A stretch of DNA of 64,000 nucleotides from Cladorrhinum sp. PSN259 (lineage: Eukaryota; Ascomycota; Sordariomycetes; Sordariales; Podosporaceae), in the NCBI GenBank assembly GCA_033725935.1, contig MU867082.1, forward strand, positions 432,949 through 496,948, written 5' to 3'. Both the position numbers and the translations under genes were made by a program. Shown in pieces: positions 21,111 to 31,300 of this stretch. How positions within the stretch are numbered: position 1 is the first letter of the stretch; the number at the start of each line of letters is the position of its first letter. The notes below the pieces were generated by a model. That model had not been told where the DNA came from, made no database searches, and was given only the letters and a program-made list of their open reading frames with translations.

Positions 21111-22929
21111 TTAAGCATCGTCCTTAGGCATAGCCCCCACAATGCCATATTGCCCACCGGCACCCGCAAATACAATAGTCCTCTCCTTGATCGCCGAATT
21201 CTCAATCAACTCGGGCGTCTCAATATCATCCGTCGTTCCCTGGCCGGTTTGATAATTGCCCGAAAATCCCCAAGAGTAAACTTTTCCTTCCTTTGTAATA
21301 GCAAAAGAGTGATCAGTACCGGCCGCAACTCTCACAACATCCTTGATGTTGGGAATAGGACTCGGGACCGTCAAGATTCTGGGCTGGTTGCGCTCGTCCC
21401 AGACTGTGTTGTCCTCGCTGAAGCTGGCAGAGGGTTGGCCTACTTGGTGTCCATCAATACGGCCCCAGGTGAGTAATTGCCCGTCAGTTGTGCAAGCCAA
21501 AGAATGGTGCTCGCCTCCTGCAATATCCGTGATTTGATACTGGCTGAGAGAAGAAACGATCTGAGGGCGCATGACGTATCCGCCGTCTACACCTACTGAT
21601 TCATCCAAGCCGCACTCGGCGTAGTTGTTCAGACCCCAGGAGATGACGCGACCGCGGGAGTCAATGACGAAGCAGTGGTAAGAACCGCAGGTGATCTTCT
21701 CTGCTTTGGCGCGGCCTGGGAGAGCGCCGATACCAGTGGGGTAGAGAGCGGCCATGTCGTCGCGTTCTAGGAGGCGACGGGCGAGCTGGGCTTGTTGGCC
21801 TGCGCCCCAGGCATAGATCTTGTTCTTCTCGTCGAGGGCGATGACGTGGTTGAGACCTGCGGCGAGCTGCTTGATTTTTGAGATTTCCGGGACCAATGTG
21901 GGCTTCTTCTGGATTTCTACTGTTCTAGAGAAGCCGAGGACTCCTTCGTTGCTCTGTGAAACGTAATGTTAGAAAGGCGGCTGAGCAGGGAAATGGCGGT
22001 GAAATAAAACTTACTCTAAAAGTACCCCAGCCATAAACAAGACCGGTGGTGGTGAGAGCAAAAGTCGCGCTGTCGCTGGCAACGAGCTGTACCCAGGTAG
22101 TGCCAGGTGGGACATCAGACATGTCAACCTCGCCGGGCGTGCTCTCCTTGGGGTTCATGCCGGTATCGTCCTCATCCTCGCTCTCATCATCGTCGTCAAG
22201 GTCTCTGACGCCACCGTCCCAGGTCGTGTCGCGTCCGAGCGCGCCTTGGTCATTGACGCCCCAGGTGAGGATCTTGTTCTCGTTGGTAAGCGCGGCTACG
22301 TGCATGCCACCGCATGCGACCTGAACGACTCCCTTGAGGTTGGGGTTATAGCGGGGTCTCTTGACGTCAATGGGCTTCTTGCCGTCGACGCGAACGGCGC
22401 CGAGACCGAGCTCGCCGGCGGTACCTTCACCAAAGACAAAAATGTCCATTACCTGGGTGGGAGGCTCATTGATGGGCTTGAGCTCGCGCGCAACGCGCTT
22501 CGGCTTGGGGGCGGCGGCGGCCTTTTTTGGTGCAGGCTTGGCCTTCTCAGCAGCGACCTCATCTCCAGTGGCGGCCTCATCTTGGTCCTCCTCTTCCTCT
22601 TCTTCGTCGCGCTTGCGCTTAGTAGGTCTGGATGGGATCGTAACCTGATTCTCCTTGTCTGACTCGACAGCGGCGGTCTTCTTGGCAGCGGCCTTCTTCG
22701 GCGCGGCGGCGGTCTTCTTCGCAGCAGGCTTAGCAGCAGCGGCGGCAGCAGCCTTTTTGGTAACAGTGGTGGTAGTCTTCTTCACACCGGCGGTAGCTTT
22801 GGTAGTGGTCTTCTTGGTAGCAGCGGCTTTTGGCGCGGCCTCAGCAGCCTTGGTCGCAGCAGCAGTTCTTGCAGACCGCTTGGGCGCAGCGGTTGTCGCG
22901 CCCGTCGCGGTAGCTTTCTTGGGAGGCAT
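21111..22929 (-). CDS. RCC1: RCC1-type Ran guanine nucleotide exchange factor
   Basis: Chromatin-bound exchange factor for Ran GTPase (Srm1/Pim1 in yeasts), which sets the RanGTP gradient for nuclear transport and spindle assembly. Exon 1 is 22929-22015 and exon 2 is 21953-21111; the 61-nt intron has donor GTAAGT and acceptor TTTCACAG. The product is 585 residues. Residues 1 to ~158 are an unusually Ala/Lys/Thr-rich, histone-H1-like tail with a likely nuclear signal (RPTKRKRDEE at 101-110) and an acidic run. The seven-bladed propeller follows: DIFVFGEGTAGELGLG near 162-177, VACGGMHVAALT, WGVNDQGALGRD, and later LAAGLNHVIALD, CGSYHCFVIDSRGRVISWG, AGGEHHSLACTTDGQLLTWG and VAAGTDHSFAIT. An acidic loop with a D/E run (DDDDESEDEDD) interrupts one blade. 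The chromatin-binding tail is longer than in yeast. High confidence. Confidence 0.95.
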
Positions 22930-24413
22930 TGTGCAGGAGGTCTGGTGATCTAAAAGAAGAAAAAGAGAAGAGAGAAGTGGAATTGACTCGACTCTATGTG
23001 TTTGTAAATGAGAAAAGAGTAAGGTGCACGACGTATAAAAAAAAGTCGCGATGGATGGAGGTGGTGATGGTGTGGGTGTGTTGACAAAGACCGAGGAGGA
23101 ATTGGGAAGGTCAGGGTTTTTGGTTGCGAAAAAGCGCGGCGCACTCTTTTTTGGGGCTCAGTTGGTTTTTTTTTTGTTTTGGGGTCCACCGTTCCATCAG
23201 AGGAGAGGCTTTTTGACAGGGATAGAGCCCTCAATGGCCGCCGCATCCGGAATCTTTTTCAATCAACCCGGAAACGGGTTTTTTGAAAAAATATTTATTC
23301 AGTTAGTACCAAACAGAAGATTCATTTATATTTATTTTCATCAATTTTCTTCGTTTCTTTTTTATGGTATTCAACAATTGTGTTGATTCTCGATATTTCC
23401 TATTCACTACAGAAGTTGATGATAGTGATGAGCTCATCGGGGGACGTGCGTGCTCCCACCGAATTAACTCGGCGATCCTCTCGCCCCCCCTGCTCGCTAA
23501 TCACGCCAGTGCAACAGTGGCGCACAGCACCCCTGGGAAACTGGAAAATCGAATTGGATTTCTGCCGGGCGGCGAGCGTGCGCGCAATCATTCCCAGCCG
23601 CCATTTCTTGGTCTAGACCGCCTTTTTCCGTCATGAGCTGTTTTTTTATGTTTTTGTTCGCGCGTCACCTTTTTTTTTTTTTTCTTGATCTCGAATAAAT
23701 CGGGCATCTAACCCGAGTAATAAAACCAGAAAACGATACTGGAACACACCGATTGGACATGCATGAATGCCCGACTCAACTGGCATTTTTGGCACTAGAA
23801 CAATGCAATGCAAGTCAGAGGAAAACAAGCAAAGCATCATCCTGCCAGTCCCATTTGCCTATCGTTTTCCTAGTTACAAACGATGAGACCGCGACTCGAT
23901 GGACACGATTTTGGAGATGCTTGTCGGACTCGAGTAACCCGGCGCAGGTGTTTCAGGCGCCATTTCACAGCATTGGTTTGGTTGATTGCTGTCGCGTCTT
24001 TTTATACACAAGTGTCATGAAAGATCCGGGTTTCCCTTTTTATTCCTCACTCATTCCCGGTTCATGTCATGTTCATGCGCGTTCCCGTCCCGCCCAATAT
24101 GTTCCTGTCCGATATGATCGAGATGGCTGCTCAGCTGGTGTTGGACAGACCAATCATATTTTGTGACCTCATCAATCAGTGTCAAGCCAACAGAGGAGGT
24201 CAAAGAGAGTGTTTTGGTGTATAATCTTTTTATTAATTTCTTGCTCTTCTTGGTCAAGAGAGCTGTAAAATATCCCGATTGCTTCAGAAAAGAAAACCAA
24301 AACGCCCAATAATTAGCCCCATTTCCTCCATCCCATTTCATTTCATCCCAATCCAATCCCAAATCCCAACCCAGAAAAAGCCCCCCCGCCTACTAAGTTC
24401 AAAATAAGGGGAC
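22930..24413. other. intergenic, RCC1 upstream region
   Basis: Promoter side of RCC1 and 3' flank of the Cys-rich gene. AT-rich around 23280-23400, with a T16-like run near 23669-23685. No coding signal was recognised. Confidence 0.55.
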
Positions 24414-24864
24414 TTATTTCTTAGTAGTAAAATCAATCTCATTCTCCCCACCGGGGACGTACCCCCCATCCGCTGCCTTCTCACAGGTGCACGCGTCCTT
24501 GGGTCTCTGGCCGCACTCGCACGCATCGCCCCCTTCACTCTTTTGGTTCTCTGTGGAGGCTCTCTCGCAGGTACACTGTCCCGCGGGTCTAGCGCGGCAG
24601 GAGCAGCGGGCACCTTCCACGGTATTTTCGGTTGCCGACTTGGAGCAGGTGCAATGGAGGGCTGGGGATTGCCCGCAGGAGCAGGTTGCTTGTTTGGCTA
24701 GAGAAGTGGTCAGTAAAGGGAGTTCAGGGGGAGGGGGAGAAGTAGTGAGAGAGATCTTGGTAGTAGAAGGATGGAGGAAGGGTAAAATAGAAACAATGAG
24801 GGTAGAACATACCGCATACGCACTCGGCTGATTTGCCGCAGCAGGTTTCGGGCTTGGTGGACAT
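24414..24864 (-). CDS. cysteine-rich CxC-repeat protein (DUF7871-like), metallothionein-like composition
   Basis: Small soluble protein of 111 residues from exons 24864-24813 and 24697-24414; the junction TGC G|CC restores CVCAKQATCSCG. It has 16 cysteines in a strict pattern: CC at 8-9 and seven CxC pairs at 15/17, 23/25, 33/35, 49/51, 59/61, 77/79 and 87/89. The middle blocks repeat loosely: RARPAGQCTCERASTENQ and CGQRPKDACTCEKAADGG share the (R)P(x)xxCTCE+A core, which suggests internal duplication. The C-terminal tail ENEIDFTTKK is conserved in relatives I recall as small Cys-rich proteins of filamentous ascomycetes (DUF7871); function is undescribed as far as I know. The CxC spacing suggests binding of Cu(I), Zn or Fe-S, but this is inference. 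No signal peptide, so it is cytosolic or nuclear. The upstream region has a CCAAT cluster (separate entry). Confidence 0.85.
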
Positions 24865-26110
24865 GATTATTTGGTGTTGTTGTTGTGTGATAGGTGTGGT
24901 TTGTGTAAAGGTGTTGGTGGAAGGTGTAAGTGCGATGGATATGACGTGTGGTTGCAGGTTTGAGAGAGGTCAAGTTGGTTTATGTGTGTGTGTGTGAATG
25001 TTTTGCCTGAATCAGAACAAAGTGAAAAAGGTATTTGTTTGTTGGGATAAGTTATTGTCTAAACCTAAATCGAAACAGAGAGACAGGATCAGCCACTTCT
25101 TATAGACATTTTTGTCGATCGACTGATATTCAGTCATAGACTCCATAAAAACCTGTCTCTCTCTCAGCTCACAGCCTTGCGCGGCCAACGGGGTGGTGTC
25201 AGTGTCATCCGTGTGTGATTATGTGTGGATACCATTCCCGCCTGCCGGTCATCAGAACCGACTGATTGGGTCATCTTTTGCCTCTTGATTGGTTGGCTGA
25301 CCTCATTTCTGACCAATCAGAGAGCGGATATTTCTCATCTTTCAATGTCATCCCACCTGTTTTTAACAATCAGTTCGAGTTGAGTCTCGAACATTGTAGA
25401 CTCTCTAAAAACAAACGAACCGGTGAGATGTCATTGGTTGAATTGAACAGAAAAAAATGAGATGACTTTGTGACGGTCGTCTGGAGATTTGTGTTACCGG
25501 TTTTTTTTTTGGTGGAGAGCATGATTCGGGATGGGCTGTTTCCCGGATTCGGGTTCTGGACTGACTGAATCTTTTGATGGGCTTAGGATTCTATAATTGA
25601 TGCTCAACAGCATGTACCTTGGGTACTTAAATAACGACAGTTCTGTCAGAACTTGCATACTCCCTAAGCTTGTGACAACCAAAGACGATTCTGTTAAAAG
25701 TGTATCGGCTTCGATGCCGTGCTCATGACTTAAGATCGAGAATTAAAGAAAGATAATCTCGCTGGTAAACTCGCAACTTGCATTACTCTGATGACGCAAA
25801 GTCCTTGTCTGCACCCATAGTAGTGATACAGCAGTTCAATCTGGATGGTTCATCAGAGGGATCAGACCACTTGTGTATCCAAAACACCAAACAAAGGCTC
25901 TCGGAGACACATTGCTCTTCGGTAACACCCTACCCCCGAGCCAACTTCGTGCCTTGGCTGACTTGTGTTTCTCTTTCCCTCAATCCACAACGTGTAGCCT
26001 CCCCGCGTTTATGAGACACCATATACGAACATATCCACTGTTTCCTTACGCATGTGGGCTATCGCTCGTGCCAGCTTCATCGTTATCTCCATTTTCTTCC
26101 TGCCCATAAA
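24865..26110. other. intergenic with CCAAT cluster
   Basis: Upstream region of the Cys-rich gene (minus) and 3' flank of the methyltransferase gene. The CCAAT array at 25251-25332 is the notable content; a fourth CCAAT lies on the minus strand at 25433-25437. No gene was seen in 25.4-26.1 kb. Confidence 0.6.
25251..25332 (-). promoter_or_regulatory. CCAAT-box array with CBC:HapX-like spacing
   Basis: Three CCAAT pentamers lie within 53 nt, about 400-450 nt upstream of the Cys-rich gene. On the minus strand, CCAAT at 25269-25265 is followed after 11 nt by GAT (25253-25251), and CCAAT at 25292-25288 is followed after 12 nt by GAT (25275-25273). On the plus strand, CCAAT at 25313-25317 is followed after 12 nt by ATT. 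The CCAAT-binding complex with HapX is known to need a GAT-like half-site 11-12 nt past CCAAT at iron-regulated genes. The sites are seen; the regulation is inference. Confidence 0.5.
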
Positions 26111-27253
26111 TCATGTCTTCTCGAACAAATAAACCTCAATCGGCATCCCCCCACCATCAATATGCGGCAGATCAACCTCAGCCTCTTCCTCAATAGTCCA
26201 ACCATCACCCACCATCAAGTCGAAAAACTGTCTTTCCGACGAATGTCTTGACTTTGTCGCCAAAAATATCTTTGGCCCCTTCTTTCCTCCCTCTTTTTCT
26301 TCAGAAGAAGAAGAATGCCTGTGCACAGCAGACAACGTCTGAACCAAAGACAACAATGTGTCCGTATTGTACGTACAATCACTGACAATCACCAAATCCC
26401 ATTTCTGAGACTGTACTTTCTCCCTGAAAATACCGAGTTTGCCTTGTTCCCAATCTAGAGACTCAAAGTCGAGACTGGATGGTATTGCGGTGTCGGGTTG
26501 GCGCGCAATGTTTGCTCTTGCCCTCTCTTCGGCTTCGGGGAGATCAGTCATGAGGATCTGTGGTGTAGGGAGATTGGAGGCTTGGTGGCCTAGTATTCGT
26601 GCCATTGCTATACCCAGGGTCCCGATACCGCAGCCTATTTCCAGGATTTTTAATGGGGTTCGCGATTGCAGGAGAGAACGGAATGATTGCATTGGTGTGT
26701 TGTCGTTGTTACTAGAAGTCAGAAGCATATCTGCTATGAGGGATGTCGTTGCGATTCCAGAATCCCATATGTGCCGAGCGATGGAATCTCCCATGTCTTC
26801 TTCGACTTGGAAGGTTTGGTTATCTGGCGTTGGAAGGCGGAGACTGCGAAAGCAGACCGGGGACGTCTGGCCGATATCTGAGAAGGCGGCCATTATGAGT
26901 CCCTGGCCGGTTGGTGGGTAGATGTCGGTTGTTCCGAGGGCTGTTAATTGGCGGTTGAGTGGGCGGACTTGGATCGTGGTGATGGGATGTGGTGGTAAAG
27001 GCAGGTCAATTTTGAGGACCCTCATTCCAGTTCGCCATTTGGGGACACTGCGCTGGGTGAGGTTGACGGGCACGAGCTGGTCTTGGCCATCTTTTTGGGC
27101 TGTGTAGGCGCCGATGACGAGAAGGTCGATGGCTTCCTTTGGGGAGAGATATGAGTCGCCGAGATCTGTTGTTATCGCGAGGACGATTTTGAGGATTTGT
27201 TCTGATCGGACTCTTTCGACCACTGGTGGTCGGAGTAATTTTATGTAGTGCAT
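26111..27253 (-). CDS. family-16 lysine methyltransferase (METTL21/EFM2-like)
   Basis: Class I S-adenosylmethionine-dependent protein methyltransferase of the PF10294 type, which methylates lysines in translation factors, chaperones or ribosomal proteins. Intronless, 380 residues from the ATG at 27253 (MHYIKLLRPP); the open frame continues 20 codons upstream but without an ATG. The N-terminal ~150 residues are an extension, as in yeast Efm2-type members. The catalytic domain opens with HIWDSGIATTSLIADML at 161-177, the family's VWDaa element, then SAM motif I LKILEIGCGIGTLGIA at 201-216, the acidic loop LMTDLPEAEERARANI, and WDLVIVSDCTYNTDTL, the post-II motif that replaces the D-V-x-Y motif of METTL21. 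The target cannot be told; DCTYN-type members resemble fungal EFM2. It is divergent from the deaminase gene, 398 nt apart. Confidence 0.85.
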   Translation of the reverse strand: MHYIKLLRPPVVERVRSEQILKIVLAITTDLGDSYLSPKEAIDLLVIGAYTAQKDGQDQLVPVNLTQRSVPKWRTGMRVLKIDLPLPPHPITTIQVRPLNRQLTALGTTDIYPPTGQGLIMAAFSDIGQTSPVCFRSLRLPTPDNQTFQVEEDMGDSIARHIWDSGIATTSLIADMLLTSSNNDNTPMQSFRSLLQSRTPLKILEIGCGIGTLGIAMARILGHQASNLPTPQILMTDLPEAEERARANIARQPDTAIPSSLDFESLDWEQGKLGIFREKVQSQKWDLVIVSDCTYNTDTLLSLVQTLSAVHRHSSSSEEKEGGKKGPKIFLATKSRHSSERQFFDLMVGDGWTIEEEAEVDLPHIDGGGMPIEVYLFEKT

Positions 27254-27651
27254 TTTAGGAAGGTATGCCGATGAGGGTTCGCGGCATCTGGCAGTGAGTG
27301 AGGGCGATTGCAAGTGAGAAGTGAAATTTCCACTTCTGCAGTTGATTGTGGAGTCTTGGCATTTTCAACCATAAACACCACACCATCCATTCCCTACCAG
27401 AGCGACCACATGCTCAAAAGTGCAATTATCCATCATTGGTACTACACTAGAAGATGATGCTATTCACGGACACTCCTATTTCTAGCTTGATACGAGCACC
27501 TCCAACCTCCGATGCCCGATGCCGATACCCCGGCAGCCGCCGAAAATTCTCCACTTATTCTCGGCCGCTGCCGGTGTCAGCTCCGGAGAGGAAGGTAGAC
27601 CCTTGGCGACAGCATACTCTTAGATAAAACCATCTTGTTCCTACTTACTCC
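27254..27651. other. divergent promoter, methyltransferase/deaminase
   Basis: 398 nt shared by two divergent genes. An inverted CCAAT (ATTGG) lies near 27435. The core region has GC-rich and CCGATGCCGATGCCGATA-like short repeats near 27510. Confidence 0.55.
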
Positions 27652-28386
27652 ATGATTAGATCCAAGCAACCAAACTCACCTTGGTATCTCATCCATCACC
27701 ACATCCTCAACATGTCGTCGTCGACCGACTCAACCGCCAAGCATTCAGCAACCACCCTCTTGTCTTCAATCCTCCGCGCAACCGAAGAGAAAATTATCCC
27801 CTTGACCGCAGCAGGCGTGTCCTCGGGCTCCAAACTCTTCGGCGCAGCCATCCTCTCCCGCGCCGACCTGTCTCCCATAACCGTCGCCACAAACAACGAA
27901 AAGGTCTCACCCCTCTTGCACGGCGAAATCAACTGCATCCAACAGTTCTTCTCATCCCATCCAGACCCCGCAACCCGCCCGAACCCAAAAGAATGCGTCT
28001 TCTTCGCCACTCACGAGCCCTGCTCTCTCTGCCTGTCTGGAATCACGTGGTCGGGCTTTGACGAGTTTTACTACCTCTTCACTTATGAAGACTCGAGGGA
28101 TCTCTTTGCGATACCGTACGACATCGACATTCTGGAGCAAGTCTTTAGGGTCCCCGGGCCATCGGATACGCAAGAGACTTTGAAGGAGAGGCCGCTGTAC
28201 AATAAAAAAAACAAGTTCTTTACGGCAAAGAGTCTGGCTGACTTGTTGGACGAGATCGAGGGTGAGGAGGAAAGGAAGAAGTGGGAAGGGGAGATTAAGA
28301 GGGTGAAGGATTTGTACAACGGGTTGAGCGAGACTTATCAGGAGGGCAAAAAGGCTGGGGCTGAGAGTGCGAGTGTTTGGAAGTGA
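27652..28386 (+). CDS. cytidine/deoxycytidylate deaminase-like zinc protein
   Basis: Intronless gene for 244 residues; translation may instead begin at Met21 (27712), since MSSSTDSTAKHSATT fits relatives better. The CDA-fold zinc site is complete: HGE at residues 90-92 (zinc His90 and catalytic Glu92) and PCSLC at 123-127 (Cys124 and Cys127). FGAAILSR before and CVFFATHEPCSLCLSGITWSG around the second motif fit the fold: the core beta-strands and helices bearing the ligands. After the core comes a C-terminal extension with FYYLFTYEDSRDLFAIPYD and a charged helix (EGEEERKKWEGEIKRVKD). It belongs with fungal proteins annotated as cytidine deaminase-like or CMP/dCMP deaminase zinc-binding; the true substrate (free nucleoside, guanine/pterin, or tRNA) is not known. 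No targeting signal is obvious. Confidence 0.88.
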   Translation: MIRSKQPNSPWYLIHHHILNMSSSTDSTAKHSATTLLSSILRATEEKIIPLTAAGVSSGSKLFGAAILSRADLSPITVATNNEKVSPLLHGEINCIQQFFSSHPDPATRPNPKECVFFATHEPCSLCLSGITWSGFDEFYYLFTYEDSRDLFAIPYDIDILEQVFRVPGPSDTQETLKERPLYNKKNKFFTAKSLADLLDEIEGEEERKKWEGEIKRVKDLYNGLSETYQEGKKAGAESASVWK

Positions 28387-31300
28387 TGATGGATGAATAT
28401 TGCTATTCAAGCCTAAGCAGAAGTGGAAGGTTTTAAGAAAGGTTTTCATAAATTACGCTCTCATTTTTATTATTATTATTATATCATATTATGTCTCCGA
28501 TTCACTTGTCCTGTAGAGAACGAACCATGATGATGCCCGTGGTTTGTGCTAAGGGGTAACAAAGTAAGGAGGCACTCTTTTACTCTCCCCCTACCATTCT
28601 GGACGAGCTGCTCACGTACCTCCACCTTTCTTATCACCATGTTTACTCAGTTGCTTTGGCACTAGGCTCATCTAGGTTCTGTTTTCTCCTCGATTTCGGC
28701 TTTCGCATGGATGATAGCCGTAACCCAAGATATTTACCTGAGAGACATCCTCACAGATGCCGCCACTTACCTATGAATGGGCATGGTATTAGAGATGACA
28801 AACTGAGAGACACGAAGTTCTTACCTCTCTCTTCTCCTCTGCTGACACGGATCAATTTACCTGTGGGTTTTAAAATGCTATACATACGCGACGCGGTGGA
28901 AGGAATTAACTTATGGAAAATTACACACCACCAAAGTCCTATCTATCTACAAAAAAATCTCAAATCCAAATCTCAAATCACTGAGCTCTTGCCAATACAT
29001 TTCCCGGCATCCTTTCTACGCATGCTGTATATGATCCCGATCTGCACAAAGTACATATATAATTCCTCCCGCTACGTGCTTATCTACATGTACTCCGATA
29101 GGCCTATTTCAACAAAGCCCTGTTCAGCAGTGGAGGGAGGGGTGTGGAAAGAAAGAACGAAAGAAAGAATGAGGTTGCCTCGACGCGTACCTCCTTTCTC
29201 CATTATTTTGGCAACATTGAAATTCTCATCGAGATCTTCGAAAAAAAAACACCAATTCACCAGTGATATCTCACTCACATTGAGAAAACCCCCCACCAAG
29301 TTATCCAAGTTCCATTTGTGGAAGGGTTAGGAGGGAGGAGGGGGCATCTGCCTGGGCTGGACTGGGCTGGACTGGACCTACCTTCCAATCAGAGGAGCTC
29401 AAAAGTAAATTCGGCGGTAAAATGTGAGTCACACTTCGAATGGTTGGTCAAAAGTTTCCCCAGCAAAAAATGATCAGCAGGGAAGGAAAAGACAGACGAG
29501 GCGTTCTTGATGGAATGATGTTTTTGATAGGCTCAGTAGTAAATGATAAGAAAGGCAAACGGACAAGAAGATGTCCGAAAGGTGAGAAAAAAAGAAGATT
29601 GACGCAAGCCATATCGTTCCCCGATACCGTGGGACGAGACGTCGGCAGTTCGTCAACAATCTAGTCAGCCTCTGTGTCTATAAGTGTGTGTGTGTGTCGT
29701 ATACACAGCCCCTCCGAAAAGGAGTCATGCGTAGCAGCACATGGTTCATCCCTTGCACTGCACACATATACATCCTATCACGAAGCTTAATTCAACCTCT
29801 TTTACGATTTTGCACCTTCGCGCATACCTACCGAGCCCCCGTCATTTACTCATAGGGCGGTCTTATGACAGGGCCTCCGTCCTTACATCATGTGTGTGAA
29901 ACCTGACGAGAATTCCCACCCCGTCAGAAGCAAGAAAATTTTCAAGACCTTCGAACAGAACAGGCCACGTTTTGAGATCTCTCAAAGGTATCGAAGTATA
30001 ACCCAGGAGCTTTTCCACAGTATCCCAGCACTGTACCAGCCTCGTCACCATTCGTCAGAGCCCACAGACAGATGGACCTTTGGCCGAACATCACTCAAAG
30101 TTCCAACTACCCAAACATAATGAGGCTCCGTTAAGACTGCCACCACACAAAGGTGTGGAAATAACCATTTCCAAATGACTAGCTTTAGTCAAACGGAATA
30201 CGACTGTGTACATACACCCACACACACACAACCAAAAGAAATAACGTCACCCAACGACCACCTCCACCCCCACACGCCCATACTATGTATGGTATTTGCC
30301 GGCCCAACTTCGGCCTATGCCTTGAATAGGAAAACGAGGAGATCCAGAAAAAAGAAGTGTGTGTTGCATCGCTAGAGGGAAATGGGGGCTGAGGACCAAG
30401 TCGTTACACAATGAAAATGAGAATGATGAGAAGGAGGGAACAACCTGTTGTGTCTCCGTCGATCTCCACTAGCTCCCGTAAAAGGAAACCCATGCAGCGT
30501 AGTAATTGATCATCATGAATGGGGCAGCATCAACAGCAGCTCACACATACACACCAGACTTTGGTATGATGTCAAAGTCTTGCCCGTGCGGTCCAGATCG
30601 ATCTTTTTTGCAACCCAACTCTCTCTGTCCCATGATGTCTCAGCCCTAGGACCCAACATCAAACTCTAACTTTTCCGATCGCCAAGGTAAATGCCGAGTG
30701 GCAATGCCAGATAAGAAAAGCAGCATAACACAAAGAAATTAAGAAGAAGAAAACCGCACGAAGCTGCAGGAACCAAACATCTCATCACGCCCCGTTACTT
30801 CATGTTCTGTAGGGTTGCTGGATGTGCTTGTGGTGGTATCCATCATCGTTGGGTCGCAAAGCAAGGCTCTCTCGGTCCTTGGTTTGCTGCTGCGGTTAAC
30901 ACGGACGCAACCCAAAAACCTTCCGTCTTTGCCTGCCGCCAACCCTACATGCGCCTGCTTGAAGCCCCTATTTCCTGCCTTACATATTGCCGCGAGTAAC
31001 CATGGGATATCTTGGGGAGACTAATTGGCCCGGCACCGCACAAAAGGAGAATTGCCTCTTTCAGGAAATCCACTCCCGGAAGCCCGCCAGCGAGCTAATA
31101 TTAATGATGATGTATCCATTCCCCCTAAAAGTGGCGAAAAAAGGGTTCTTGACAATCGTACGGGGAGAAGAAACAAGGAAGCCCCGGCCAAACAGCAGTA
31201 GCCAGGAAGTACACGCGCTCGCGCTATGATAATGGCGATAAACACACAGGCACACTTGTCCTGATGCCAGTGTTCGGAGGAGAGCGGAACCTCGGCCCTC

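Noticed and set aside
22046..22948. Plus-strand Ala/Val-rich frames opposite RCC1
   Set aside because: Antisense of the Ala/Lys-rich RCC1 tail; no independent support.
28656..29330. 224-codon open frame on +
   Set aside because: Begins at a TTG, not ATG; no domain, no signal, composition like translated noncoding DNA; chance open frame in 9 kb is plausible.
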